64,000 nt of DNA from Pseudoalteromonas spongiae UST010723-006 (GCF_000238255.3 NZ_CP011039.1:2529001-2593000); one strand, 5' to 3'; positions 13,394 through 22,037 are shown, counted from the stretch's first letter. The notes: generated by a model from the letters alone, not told the origin. Numbers and translations: made by a program.

Positions 13394-14107
13394 TTACGCT
13401 AACGCTTGCTTTTGCATATCGATGATTTCGCGAATTGAATGCTTAGCTAATTCAAGTAAGTCAGTTAATTCATCATAAGAGAACGGTTCGCCTTCAGCAG
13501 TACCTTGCACTTCAATAAACTTACCTGTTTCAGTCATAATTACATTCATATCCGTTTCAGCTTCTGAATCTTCTAAATATTCAAGATCCGTTACCGCTTC
13601 ACCGTTATAAATACCTACCGAAATTGCAGCAATCATATGCTTAAGTGGATTTGCGTTGATCATGCCTTTGGTACGCATGTAGGTAAGTGCGTCAACTAAT
13701 GCTACACATGCACCACTAATTGAAGCAGTACGTGTACCACCATCAGCTTGAATAACATCACAATCAATAGTGATTGTATTTTCGCCAAGCGCAGCTAAGT
13801 CAACTGCTGCACGTAACGAACGTGCAATCAGACGTTGGATTTCCATAGTGCGGCCACCTTGTTTACCTTTTGCAGCTTCACGACCACAACGGCTGTGAGT
13901 TGAACGCGGTAACATACCGTATTCAGCCGTGATCCAACCTTTACCTTGCCCTTTCATAAAGCGCGGCACGCCTGCTTCAACTGTTGCAGTACACAATACC
14001 TTGGTATTGCCGAACTCAACTAATACTGAACCTTCAGCATGCATTGTATAATTACGAGTAAAAGAAACTGGGCGAATTTGGTTAGGCGTTCGTTCACTAG
14101 GACGCAT
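13394..14107 (-). CDS. rph: Ribonuclease PH
   Basis: A 237-residue phosphate-dependent 3'-5' exoribonuclease that trims tRNA 3' ends. Family landmarks: [37 protein letters not shown], and [20 protein letters not shown], which holds the phosphate and metal-binding residues. Full length, unlike the frameshifted E. coli K-12 gene. The start has GAGGA at good spacing. It is the first gene of the rph-pyrE operon and is divergent from yicC. Confidence 0.98.
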   Translation of the reverse strand: MRPSERTPNQIRPVSFTRNYTMHAEGSVLVEFGNTKVLCTATVEAGVPRFMKGQGKGWITAEYGMLPRSTHSRCGREAAKGKQGGRTMEIQRLIARSLRAAVDLAALGENTITIDCDVIQADGGTRTASISGACVALVDALTYMRTKGMINANPLKHMIAAISVGIYNGEAVTDLEYLEDSEAETDMNVIMTETGKFIEVQGTAEGEPFSYDELTDLLELAKHSIREIIDMQKQALA

Positions 14108-14295
14108 TGGATATCCTCACTATTCAAGATTTGGCATATTATAAGAACTAATTGTTCGAATCGCTATGGGAAAAGTCATAAAAGGCACAGTCTTTATATT
14201 TTTATCAGATAAAATTTACTGTAAGCTGCTTAACAACTTCCGCTATAATGCGACCAAGCATAAATTATCATTTCTAAAAACTTAGGAAACCGCAC

Positions 14296-15156
14296 ATGAT
14301 CCATAGTATGACAGCCTACGCTCGCCATGAAGTTAAAGGTGACTGGGGTAACGGCGTTTGGGAAATTCGCTCTGTTAACCAAAGATACTTAGAAACCTTT
14401 ATTCGTCTACCGGAACAATTTAGAGCACTAGAGCCTGTTATCCGTGAAAAACTACGCAAGCAATTGCAGCGCGGTAAAGTAGAAGTGTCACTTAAGTTTA
14501 ATGCCAACCCTGCGCATGTTGGCGAGATGAAAATCAATCAAGCGTTAGCTAAGCAAATTATGAAAAATGCAACTTGGCTACAAGAACAAATTGATGGCGA
14601 AATCAGTCCGATGGACATTCTGCGTTGGCCAGGTGTTATGGAAGCTGAAGAAATGGATATGGATTCAGTGCAAACAGAATTGCTAAGTGGTTTTGATAAA
14701 ACTGTTTCTGATTTTATTGATGCGCGTGGTTCGGAAGGTGCAAACCTTGAAACCATGATAGATACCCGTTTAACCGCGATTATTGATCAAGTTGAAATTG
14801 TAAACGGACAAATGCCTGAAGTAATGAAATGGCAGCGTGAAAAATTAACGAACCGTTTAGAAGAGTTAAAAGCAGAGATTGACCAAAACCGCCTTGAGCA
14901 AGAACTGATTTATCTTGCACAAAAGCAAGATGTTGCTGAAGAACTTGATCGTCTGCAATCGCACGTTAAAGAAACCCGTAAAATCCTGAAAAAAGGTGGC
15001 GCATGCGGCCGCCGTTTAGATTTTATGATGCAAGAGTTTAACCGTGAAGCAAATACACTCGCATCAAAGTCTATCAATACTGAAGTAACCAACGCAGCTG
15101 TTGAGTTAAAAGTACTAATTGAACAAATGCGTGAGCAAATTCAAAATATAGAATAA
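14296..15156 (+). CDS. yicC: YicC family endoribonuclease; island attachment site at its 3' end
   Basis: A 286-residue YicC protein. In E. coli this family is an endoribonuclease acting on small RNA RyhB. Recognisable features are the start MIHSMTAYAR, IRSVNQRYLE, and the DUF1732 C-terminus with GRRLDFMMQEFNREANTLASKS. AGGA precedes the ATG. The last codons, Gln-Asn-Ile-Glu-stop at 15142-15156, are duplicated at 50282-50296 with two silent or third-position differences, which marks this gene as the insertion site of the island. The reading frame is kept intact by the island-borne end. yicC is a known integration site for mobilizable islands in Vibrionaceae and relatives. Confidence 0.97.
   Translation: MIHSMTAYARHEVKGDWGNGVWEIRSVNQRYLETFIRLPEQFRALEPVIREKLRKQLQRGKVEVSLKFNANPAHVGEMKINQALAKQIMKNATWLQEQIDGEISPMDILRWPGVMEAEEMDMDSVQTELLSGFDKTVSDFIDARGSEGANLETMIDTRLTAIIDQVEIVNGQMPEVMKWQREKLTNRLEELKAEIDQNRLEQELIYLAQKQDVAEELDRLQSHVKETRKILKKGGACGRRLDFMMQEFNREANTLASKSINTEVTNAAVELKVLIEQMREQIQNIE
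15142..15156 (+). repeat. Left attachment site (attL candidate)
   Basis: Last five codons of yicC. 13 of 15 bases match 50282-50296. The crossover point cannot be resolved further from a single sequence. Confidence 0.7.
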
Positions 15157-15186
15157 TATCCATTAGAATCCAAACACCTCCGCCAG

Positions 15187-15216
15187 AGCCCAGTCATACT
15201 GGGCTTTTGTGTTTTT
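15187..15216 (+). terminator. Terminator after yicC, probably island-borne
   Basis: Stem AGCCCAG / CTGGGCT with loop TCATA, then TTTTGTGTTTTT, 30 bases past the yicC stop. The probable native yicC terminator is at 50321-50353, so this one appears to have come with the island. Confidence 0.75.
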
Positions 15217-15262
15217 AGCGTCCAAATTATATTGAATAATTTAGGCCAAAAATACAAAAAAG

Positions 15263-15287
15263 TGGTAGTGCGAGTGTTAGTTCGGTG
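15263..15287 (+). repeat. Left subterminal 25-base repeat
   Basis: 21 of 25 bases identical and in the same orientation to 50173-50197. Possible integrase arm-type site. The surrounding 75 bases also hold two copies of GGTGACCC and two of CGTCCAAAT. Confidence 0.6.
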
Positions 15288-15360
15288 GTGACCCGAGTGG
15301 TGACCCACTAGCCGAGTCACCAATGTCGTCCAAATAACCCTATTATTTTGGAGGATATAA

Positions 15361-16563
15361 ATGTTAACCGAAGCGCAACTAAAATCTATCATTAAAAAGG
15401 CCGCCCCTGTTCGGGGAATAGGAGATAAGGATGGCCTGTTTTTCTCATTGACCAAATCGGGATATGCCAGTTTTAAATTCCGCTATCAGATAAATGGTCG
15501 GCGAGCCATTATCACCATCGGGCCATATCCTGCACTTTCTCTGAAAGAAGCTAGGCAGAAAGCAGTGGCTCTTCGCCACCAGCTAGCTAACGATATTGAT
15601 CCAGCTATGGAAAAGCGAAGAGCTGAACATCAAGCAAGACAGACTTTAGATGCCGTATTTGAGCACTACTTTGAAACCATCATCGAATCACGCTACTCAC
15701 ATGCTGAGCGTTTAAAGCGTCTTTATGAAATGAATCTAAAAAAGCCATTGGGCAAGCGAAGTATATCGGAGATAAATGGCTTGGAGATTTCGGATGTACT
15801 GCAGAAAATCAAAAAAGGCACACGAACAAAAGCACCGAGACCTTCGATAGCAAATAAATCGCTTTATTTACTGAAGGCGTTATTTAAACATGCTGTTAAG
15901 CTCGATTTAATTCGTCATAACCTAGCCCTATCCTTCACCGCGATGGACGCAGGCGGCGAAGAAAGGCCAAAAGATACTTATTTAAATGAAAAACAAATCA
16001 GACAGTTTTTCGACATAGCCGAAGCAGCAGGCACCGCCTTTAGTAGAGATAACTATCTAGCAACCTGCTTGCTGTTTTGTACTGCAACTAGAAAAATGGA
16101 ACTATTAGGCGCTAGATGGGAAGAGTTCGACTTTGACGAGTTGTTGTGGACAATTCCAGCGGAGCGCACAAAACCGCGCCGAGAGTTCTTAGTTCCACTC
16201 TCACCACAAGTCATCGTTTGGCTTGATGAACTAAAAATAAGAGCCTGTGGCAGCGAGTATGTGTTTCCGGCAAGAAAGCAAAGCCGTATACCTCATGTCT
16301 ACCACGACACGTTAAACCACGCATTCAAGAATCTAAATCTACCGTTTGCACTAGCACCACATGATATCCGCAGAACAACAAGAACATTGCTCGCAAAACT
16401 AGGCGTATCCGATCAGGTCGCTGAGATTTGCTTAAACCATAAACTCCCAAAGATGCAGCACATCTATAACAAGTACTCTTTCTTGCCAGAAAAACGTGAG
16501 GCTCTGCTGATGCTATCTGAAACTTTTTGCAAATGCTTACCTAAAAGAAGAGCAGTGATATGA
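15361..16563 (+). CDS. int: P4-type tyrosine recombinase (site-specific integrase)
   Basis: A 400-residue integrase that would insert and, with a directionality factor, excise the island at yicC. An N-terminal DUF4102-like arm-binding domain (LFFSLTKSGYASFKFRYQINGRR, ITIGPYPALSLKEAR) precedes the core-binding and catalytic domains. Catalytic residues are visible: R244 (TATRKMELL), K271, H334 and R337 (PHDIRRTTR), H360 (LNHK) and Y369 (HIYNKY). GGAGG lies 8 bases before the ATG. It is the first gene inside the island, reading inward, the usual place for an integrase that uses a gene 3' end. Confidence 0.95.
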   Translation: MLTEAQLKSIIKKAAPVRGIGDKDGLFFSLTKSGYASFKFRYQINGRRAIITIGPYPALSLKEARQKAVALRHQLANDIDPAMEKRRAEHQARQTLDAVFEHYFETIIESRYSHAERLKRLYEMNLKKPLGKRSISEINGLEISDVLQKIKKGTRTKAPRPSIANKSLYLLKALFKHAVKLDLIRHNLALSFTAMDAGGEERPKDTYLNEKQIRQFFDIAEAAGTAFSRDNYLATCLLFCTATRKMELLGARWEEFDFDELLWTIPAERTKPRREFLVPLSPQVIVWLDELKIRACGSEYVFPARKQSRIPHVYHDTLNHAFKNLNLPFALAPHDIRRTTRTLLAKLGVSDQVAEICLNHKLPKMQHIYNKYSFLPEKREALLMLSETFCKCLPKRRAVI

Positions 16564-16757
16564 AGCGATTAACAGATAAAAGAATCATCGAAACAATCCA
16601 AGATCTTAAACACTGGGATGGCTACCCACCTACCACAGAGCACATTATCCAAACCTTTCCTATGCTCAACGAACAATTAGTTAAGCGAGCCTTAATTAGG
16701 GCGAATAAAAGGGGAAAGGTCAGAAAACAAGGTAGCCACTGGTATTCATGTAGTTGA
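16560..16757 (+). CDS. Small basic protein downstream of and coupled to int
   Basis: 65 residues, starting MKRLTDKRIIETIQDL and ending GKVRKQGSHWYSCS. The start overlaps the integrase stop by four bases (ATGA), so translation is probably coupled. Strongly basic with a predicted helical N-terminus and a beta-like end (KRGKVRKQGSHWY), which looks like a small winged-helix DNA-binding fold. An excisionase or repressor role is attractive from position only; I do not recognise the family. Confidence 0.65.
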   Translation: MKRLTDKRIIETIQDLKHWDGYPPTTEHIIQTFPMLNEQLVKRALIRANKRGKVRKQGSHWYSCS

Positions 16758-16949
16758 AGAAAATCAAACCCAAGTTAAAAAACATGGCAGGCGTTTTTAC
16801 ATAAGCGCCTGCAAGTTTCTACGTAAAAGTAATTTATGCGGCTACAGTTGAATTTAGAAAAAAGAAAAAGCAATGACACTGCACTCACTTTTTCTTACAA
16901 TAAGCCCGCCAAGCATCCAGTTTTTCAATTCAATAGATTAATTAATTGG

Positions 16950-17270
16950 TTAAGGCTTTCGGTCTACAACACCATCGAATTCATAAATACTCCTGAAGTA
17001 CTTATTCGTTGATGTCAACAGAACCGGTTCAAGTTCTTTAAGATCGCTATCCATTACCAGCGGCAAAATAGCTTGTTTATTATAAAATTTATCCCGTTCA
17101 GAATCATCATCAAACGTCACCTCACTACCACCTACACCATCGTGATAACATACATGAGCCCAACCATGAACCTCTAGATACTTATCACTGTCCATTTCAT
17201 TCCGATCTTTAATTAATTTTACATATTGCAGTTTAGAAGCCGGAATCAACCCTTTAATAATATACGACAT
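16950..17270 (-). CDS. Hypothetical protein, 106 residues
   Basis: Starts MSYIIKGLIPASKLQY with AAGGAG 6 bases before the ATG. Soluble, acidic in the middle (FDDDSERDKF), no membrane segment. Not recognised. It is a single gene on the minus strand with the hexamer array 17369-17440 about 100 bases upstream of its start, so the array may lie in or near its promoter. Confidence 0.6.
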   Translation of the reverse strand: MSYIIKGLIPASKLQYVKLIKDRNEMDSDKYLEVHGWAHVCYHDGVGGSEVTFDDDSERDKFYNKQAILPLVMDSDLKELEPVLLTSTNKYFRSIYEFDGVVDRKP

Positions 17271-17368
17271 ATATTCTCCTTATTTTTACATTTACATCGT
17301 ATGATAATGCTATCACAAAGCATCGCAAGCGGCTGTAAAATAAAATATTTTTTAAAAGGTGCTTTAAG

Positions 17369-17440
17369 CTCATGCTCATGCTCATGCTCATGCTCATGCT
17401 CATGCTCATGTTCATGTTCATGTTCATGTTCATGTTCATG
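17369..17440. repeat. Twelve-copy hexamer array: CTCATG x 7 then TTCATG x 5
   Basis: 72 bases of uninterrupted 6-base units; the first seven read CTCATG, the last five TTCATG. The clean switch between two variants shows each block expanded after a single C-to-T change. Both strands are open through it (Ser-Cys or Met-Ser/Met-Asn repeats), but the frames have no ribosome-binding site and are not counted as genes. Confidence 0.97.
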
Positions 17441-17636
17441 TTATTTAAGTGAATTCCACAACTCTTAATGTAAATACAACCGATACTTTTTTATCGTACT
17501 CCCTCGCTAGCCACCACTAAACAAGGCTTGCACCAGTTCAAGCTCTTTTGAATTCTCTTTACATTCCTAATAACTGCACCACTAAACAAGATTTTGAGCG
17601 TTATAGTCATAATTCCGTACAACTCATTGCCAGTAT

Positions 17637-19010
17637 ATGTTCCAGCCATCGACAAAAATAACGATGGAGAAAACGTTGAAACTAAAAAAACGCGTGAAGC
17701 GTGCAAAAACGCAGTTAAAAAAGCTTGAACTGGAACAAGGCAAGAACTTTAAGCTTACCAAGCTATATGACTGTCTGTACGTGAAATCAACAGATGGTGA
17801 TGTGACTGCCGTATTTCGCAAGCAAGTACGAGGAAAACGGCCTTATATCACTCTGGGTAAACTAACTAAGAACTACTGTGTAGAAAAAGCCTTATCCGAC
17901 TGTTGGGAGAATGAGAAGTCCATGCTTACTCATGGTTTTGTAGATCAAGAATTTACTGAATTACAAAAGCGTATTAACTCTATCGAGACTCTCAATGACT
18001 TAGCGTGTGAGTTTTTCTTACATCACGACGAAATCAACTTTCCTACAGGCAAAGAGCCGTTAAAAGAACTTCCAGCTCTTCAAAAGAAGTACCAACAATA
18101 TGCACAAAGTTATATTGGTGAAACTCTTGTCGCCAGTATTGATAGGAAACACATCATAAGAGTAATGAACAAGGTCTACGAAAAATCCCCACAGTCACAG
18201 TGCCCTCTATGTTCAATGTACAGTGTTTGTGAACATTGCGAAAATCTAGACGATTATGCTGCATTAGCTAACTCTGTATTGTATGTGCTAAAAAGAGTTT
18301 TAGAGTTAGGTGTTCAATATGGAATAATTAAGAAAAATGTGGCTGCTACTATTAAAGCCAAAGACGTTGGCTATAAACCCCAAAGCAATCGTAGAGCACT
18401 AATAATGCAAGAGTTAGCCACTTTAGTTAAACGGCTAGAAAAGAGCATGGAATCTGAGCCAGCTAATGTGTGCGCCGTGTACTTATTACTTCTATTTGGC
18501 GCTAGAAAAATGGAACTCGTGAAAGCAAAAATCTCAGAGTTCCGAATGGAGCTAATTCCTCTAAAGGGAGGATTAAATTTTGAAGAAGATATGTGCTGGG
18601 TACTTCAAACAACAAAAACTGGTGCCACAAGGGCTAAGTTTATTACTCCACTCATGAAAAAATATTTAGACCGACTAGTGGAGTTGAATAATGGCTCAAA
18701 GTATTTACTTCCATCAAGAACTTCTGCAAGCAAATCTCCTTATATTAGCGCCTCAACGCTTAACAAATTCATAGCTAGAATTGCTTCAGATCTAAAATTT
18801 GTGGTGCATGAACTCAGGCACACAACTCGAACCTTACTTAGTAATCTTGAGATTCCAGATGACGTTGGGGATTCATACATTACCCATTCCAAAAAGAAGT
18901 ATCTGCATGATGCTCTTCATCTGTACTCAAAAAGAAAAGAGGCAGCAATAGACTTATCAAACTTGATAGAAACCTTAATCAAACGAGCCAATGAGGGCAC
19001 CAAGTCATGA
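17637..19010 (+). CDS. Second tyrosine recombinase with a four-cysteine insertion
   Basis: A 457-residue integrase-like protein. Catalytic residues: R289 (FGARKMEL), H390 and R393 (HELRHTTR), H416 (THSKKK) and Y429 (LHLYSKRK), so it appears active. Residues 189-201 hold C-x2-C-x5-C-x2-C, a likely zinc site in the core-binding domain, not present in the first integrase. The N-terminus is very Lys-rich with coiled-coil character (KLKKRVKRAKTQLKKLELEQ). The start is uncertain: ATG at 17637 and ATG at 17664 both lack a clear ribosome-binding site. It overlaps the AlpA-like gene by ATGA. It could be a relic of a second element inside the island or a dedicated recombinase for part of it. Confidence 0.85.
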   Translation: MFQPSTKITMEKTLKLKKRVKRAKTQLKKLELEQGKNFKLTKLYDCLYVKSTDGDVTAVFRKQVRGKRPYITLGKLTKNYCVEKALSDCWENEKSMLTHGFVDQEFTELQKRINSIETLNDLACEFFLHHDEINFPTGKEPLKELPALQKKYQQYAQSYIGETLVASIDRKHIIRVMNKVYEKSPQSQCPLCSMYSVCEHCENLDDYAALANSVLYVLKRVLELGVQYGIIKKNVAATIKAKDVGYKPQSNRRALIMQELATLVKRLEKSMESEPANVCAVYLLLLFGARKMELVKAKISEFRMELIPLKGGLNFEEDMCWVLQTTKTGATRAKFITPLMKKYLDRLVELNNGSKYLLPSRTSASKSPYISASTLNKFIARIASDLKFVVHELRHTTRTLLSNLEIPDDVGDSYITHSKKKYLHDALHLYSKRKEAAIDLSNLIETLIKRANEGTKS

Positions 19011-19294
19011 GTTTACTATCTAAAAAAGTTGAACCGTCGCTAACGTTTAATGAAGTACTTGCGATTCTTAAGTACAAAAAATCTTGGCTTTATGGCCAAA
19101 TGAAAGCGGGAAAATTTCCCAAACCAGATCGGAAGGTCGGCAAAAAAAACTTATGGAGTCGTGAAGCTATTGAGCAATATTTAGCGATCAAAGCCATAAA
19201 GGAATCGAATAATTCTGACCAAATTTACAATTGGTCTGGAAGTGCTATGACATCCTATCCTGCAATACCTTGCACAATGACGTTCAAGTTTTAA
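19007..19294 (+). CDS. AlpA/excisionase-like helix-turn-helix protein
   Basis: 95 residues: SLTFNEVLAILKYKKSWLYGQMKAGKFPKP matches the AlpA/HTH_17 fold, followed by KNLWSREAIEQYLA. Proteins of this type regulate or assist integrase (excision directionality). It overlaps the second integrase stop by four bases, which supports a joint function. The C-terminal 25 residues (after IKESNNSDQ) are not typical and may be an extension caused by loss of an earlier stop. Confidence 0.8.
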   Translation: MSLLSKKVEPSLTFNEVLAILKYKKSWLYGQMKAGKFPKPDRKVGKKNLWSREAIEQYLAIKAIKESNNSDQIYNWSGSAMTSYPAIPCTMTFKF

Positions 19295-19414
19295 TACATG
19301 CTCTAAGAGTCGTACTCAAAACCCTGCGAGATATTGCAGGGTTTTATTCATCTACTCTCTGTTTAAATCAAAGCATTCACACTTTATATGAATATGTTTT
19401 TGCAATACCTCGCA
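19261..19414 (+). repeat. 14-base direct repeat pair downstream of the second integrase
   Basis: TGCAATACCTTGCA at 19261-19274 and TGCAATACCTCGCA at 19401-19414, 13 of 14 identical, 140 bases apart; the first overlaps the end of the AlpA-like gene. Similar fragments (CCTGCGAG) recur at 19322-19329 and 19464-19471. They could be recombinase or Xis sites. Confidence 0.45.
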
Positions 19415-19929
19415 GAAAACACTTCAATTGAAAACCAGTGCCCTATTGCAGGAAAACTGCTTTCCTGCGAGGAATAATATGCAGAGGTAATACCCCTTTG
19501 GCGTTGCAACATAATGAGGATTAAACAACGGGCAGAGCATAAGGTTATGCTTTGAACTATCTCGCTATAGTGAAATAACAATATCGAGTATTTTTAAATT
19601 GATATATATCTTGTCGTTGGATTCTACAAATCAGTGAGTTGATTTTGATTACTTAAAAAAAAATTCCAACTACCTGAGGGTAATTTAAATTGTAAAAATG
19701 AAACTAGAACCAAAAATTAAAAAATATTGTGTGAATATTGAAAAAATGATGGGACTAGGTCATATCAAAAGAATTGTTTTAGTTAGTCTCTTTAGAAAAA
19801 AGTTCGTTTAGCAAGTTCGAATATTTTACAGAACCAATCAAGACTCATCTGTGTACTCTTGATTCATAACAACTCATTAATCACTGAGTTGCTTGAACAA
19901 AATATATTAAAGGCAAAACTATACACTAC
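19295..19929. other. Noncoding stretch after the AlpA-like gene
   Basis: Holds a terminator (19317-19345), the second copy of the 14-base repeat and otherwise A/T-rich sequence. No frame with both a ribosome-binding site and plausible composition was seen. Confidence 0.5.
19317..19345 (+). terminator. Terminator after the second integrase/AlpA-like pair
   Basis: Stem AAAACCCTGC / GCAGGGTTTT with an 8-base loop, 22 bases past the AlpA-like stop. Confidence 0.8.
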
Positions 19930-20013
19930 TTATTTACGCTTATATAAAAGTATGAATGCAACAATCAGTACTAATACACTTATCAGAAATACAGAAATCG
20001 TAATAATTGGCAC
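19930..20013 (-). CDS. Putative 27-residue single-span membrane peptide (GTG start)
   Basis: Starts at GTG (20011-20013), preceded by TAAGGAGAGAAG, a strong ribosome-binding site 8 bases away. The peptide is almost wholly hydrophobic (ITISVFLISVLVLIVAFILL) and ends YKRK, the pattern of a small inner-membrane protein with a positive cytoplasmic tail. It lies 39 bases downstream of the XRE-family gene on the same strand, so the two may be co-transcribed. No family recognised; a type I toxin or a small membrane regulator are possibilities. Confidence 0.5.
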   Translation of the reverse strand: MPIITISVFLISVLVLIVAFILLYKRK

Positions 20014-20051
20014 CTTCTCTCCTTAAGTTACCCACCTAAGCTATAAAAAAT

Positions 20052-20330
20052 TCAAATCTCACGGCGAACCGCACGAACTGATAGTTGAAAGCCTCCAGGG
20101 GCTAAAATCTTATTAAGCACTGAGACTCTTGGATCAGTATTGCCTTTTTCAATATCCCTAAGCGTTTTGTCAGACACCTTAATAAACTTTGCATATTGAG
20201 TTTGTGTCATACCATACAATTGTGTGCGAACTTGCTTAACTAATTCACCAATAGTGATTACATTGTTGGCAACATCACTTTCTAGCTTCGCAAGAATTTC
20301 TTTTCGCTGTTCGGCCGACAAGCTAGTCAT
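20052..20330 (-). CDS. XRE-family transcriptional regulator
   Basis: A 92-residue helix-turn-helix protein: GELVKQVRTQLYGMTQTQYAKFIKVSDKTLRDIEKGNTDP is a full HTH_3 domain (about residues 25-66). The tail ILAPGGFQLSVRAVRREI resembles short HipB-like or phage-regulator ends. GGAGGTGGGAG lies upstream of the ATG. The promoter region contains two identical palindromes CGGTA-N6-TACCG (20352-20367 and 20394-20409), which fit autoregulation (inference). A HipB-like antitoxin is an alternative, but no HipA is adjacent. Confidence 0.85.
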   Translation of the reverse strand: MTSLSAEQRKEILAKLESDVANNVITIGELVKQVRTQLYGMTQTQYAKFIKVSDKTLRDIEKGNTDPRVSVLNKILAPGGFQLSVRAVRREI

Positions 20331-20351
20331 TATAGACTCCCACCTCCACCC

Positions 20352-20430
20352 CGGTAGTTTATTACCGTTTATGAATAAATATTAGCAACTTTTCGGTAAC
20401 AGTCTACCGAAAGATCGCTAACAGTCGACC
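20352..20430. promoter_or_regulatory. Operator cluster of CGGTA-N6-TACCG palindromes
   Basis: Perfect palindromic half-sites with identical 6-base spacing at 20352-20367 and 20394-20409 (42 bases between centres). A degenerate third copy, CGCTA-ACAGTC-GACCT, follows at 20416-20431 and shares the spacer ACAGTC with the second. Sits immediately upstream of the XRE gene. Confidence 0.65.
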
Positions 20431-20550
20431 TAAATAGGAACTCCAATACCATTTTCAACCTGAAAGTCCTCAGGTTTTCTTAGAGTTTTAGCCAAAAACC
20501 AGCCTATTAATTACTTAAGCTCCTTTGTAACCAAAACAGAGGTATAGCTT

Positions 20551-20844
20551 ATGAAAAATTTTACTAAAGTGCAGCGTATCGCAATTGCCATTTTATTAGT
20601 TAAAGATGCTGTAAAAAGCGAAGACTTAGAAGCCTTAGGTATCAAGAAAGTACAAGCGGATACTTGGGCAAAACATTTGTTGGATAAACAGATAAGCTTT
20701 CAAGATGCCATGGACATCTTTCAGAACGGGAATACCGACGCATCAATTAATCATCTGTTAGCGCTGTGTATTGATCAACGCTACTTTACGAAAAAAACTA
20801 AAGAGAGCGAGGAAGTTCCAAGTGAACAAAAAAAGCAGGGGTAA
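20551..20844 (+). CDS. Hypothetical protein, 97 residues
   Basis: Starts MKNFTKVQRIAIAILLVKDA with GAGG 9 bases before the ATG. Soluble, helical, Lys-rich tail (KKTKESEEVPSEQKKQG). Not recognised. It is divergent from the XRE regulator across the operator cluster, so it may be under that regulator's control. A terminator overlaps its stop codon. Confidence 0.6.
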   Translation: MKNFTKVQRIAIAILLVKDAVKSEDLEALGIKKVQADTWAKHLLDKQISFQDAMDIFQNGNTDASINHLLALCIDQRYFTKKTKESEEVPSEQKKQG

Positions 20845-20851
20845 CCTGCTT
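20833..20851 (+). terminator. Terminator overlapping the end of the 97-residue gene
   Basis: Stem AAGCAGG / CCTGCTT, loop GGTAA, then TTATTAT. The stop codon lies in the loop. Confidence 0.65.
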
Positions 20852-20890
20852 TATTATCAATCTCAGAAAAACTTCATCATGTCTTTAAAT

Positions 20891-21262
20891 TCAACGTTTT
20901 CTAGTGCCTTTACCCACTAAAATATAATTAGTGTTATTAGTCGTGAAAATGCTGTTTTCGTGGATACTCAGAATTGCTGTTGTACGCAGCCAACCACCAA
21001 CAGGAAATCTATCTAGCTCATCGTAAATTATGTAGTCAGCCTTTATCAGCGATATTACAAAATCAGGTGCTGATTGTGGTGATTCAATGTCCCATATAGC
21101 CCAATCCTTAACTACGCATATTGGCTTATTTGGGGATAAGTGCTCACATTTTAGTTTCATCAGTTCGATTTGTGATTCTGAGCAGCCAAAGCTCGTTAAT
21201 ACCCCGGGCTCATACAAAATACCTGCAAGCTTAGCGAGCTCTTGTTTCATTTCATTAGTCAT
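20891..21262 (-). CDS. Hypothetical protein, 123 residues
   Basis: Starts MTNEMKQELAKLAGILYEPG, with AAGAGA before the ATG. Soluble; contains CVVKDWAIWDIESPQSAPDF and a beta-rich C-terminus ending LVGKGTRKR. Not recognised; it is convergent with the 97-residue gene. Island cargo of unknown role. Confidence 0.6.
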   Translation of the reverse strand: MTNEMKQELAKLAGILYEPGVLTSFGCSESQIELMKLKCEHLSPNKPICVVKDWAIWDIESPQSAPDFVISLIKADYIIYDELDRFPVGGWLRTTAILSIHENSIFTTNNTNYILVGKGTRKR

Positions 21263-21668
21263 AATTATCTCTTGTTGTTAGAAGTGATGAATAGCTTGAG
21301 CACACTCTCTAGTCTGTCAAAAAGAATCTAATTCGAATTTAAATGTGTGTAAAAGGCTTCCGACCTTGAACTCAATAAAAATGGATGATTCATTTTGCTT
21401 GTGGAAAGGATGGCTGCATTTGTAATAACAGCTCGCTGGCATGTAAAACGGATATGAGCAGTAAATGCTCTTGTGTGAATCGAGCGGCAGTTTAGCTAAC
21501 TGCTAGGTACCTAAATTATTGCATGGCACCAAATCTACTCGAGGGCTCATTGAGCTTAATTTAAATTAATAACGAATAGTGAGGTAACCAAATTTTGATT
21601 GTCTGAATTGAGGCAAAGCAGGTATCGATTTAAAGCTTAACACCTGCTGCGCTCTCACTCTTAATAAA
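21263..21668. other. Noncoding stretch
   Basis: No convincing coding frame, RNA gene or strong hairpin recognised. Confidence 0.45.
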
Positions 21669-21914
21669 CTATTTCAAGGCTCTATAAACCTTATAATAAT
21701 TTTCCATATTACTATCAAAGACGGTAATAAACTGAGTTAAATTAACAGGTTCAACTAGGTTTGAATATTGGTAATAGCCAACAACGCCTTTCGATAGCTT
21801 ATTTGATGATTTTGCGGCTAAAGCTATTAATCACGTACAGTGCATAAATGTCGTTCCCCCTTCCTCATTCATTGCCAATACTCGCGTTAGTATTTCAGCC
21901 TTAAATTTCAACAT
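21669..21914 (-). pseudogene. Short gene interrupted by one in-frame TGA
   Basis: From the ATG at 21912-21914 the frame reads MLKFKAEILTRVLAMNEE..., meets TGA at codon 28 (21831-21833), then continues open as LIALAAKSSNKLSKGVVGYY and on to TAG at 21669. The second half (FITVFDSNMENYYKVYRALK) looks like real protein. A single C-to-T change of CGA would explain the stop. Family not recognised. It could instead be chance, since the ribosome-binding site is poor. Confidence 0.45.
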
Positions 21915-22037
21915 TCTAATGGAAGATCAATAGTTTTGGTATTTACTTATTTTTACTAAATAGTCACAATATCATAGATTAATGTGAAGCAAGTTAGCTT
22001 CTTGAAGAAAGGAAATCTAGGAATGCAAGGAGCATAA

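Noticed and set aside
17226..17468. 80-codon plus-strand and 61-codon minus-strand frames across the hexamer array
   Set aside because: Encode only Ser-Cys or Met-Ser/Met-Asn repeats, no ribosome-binding site; products of the repeat.
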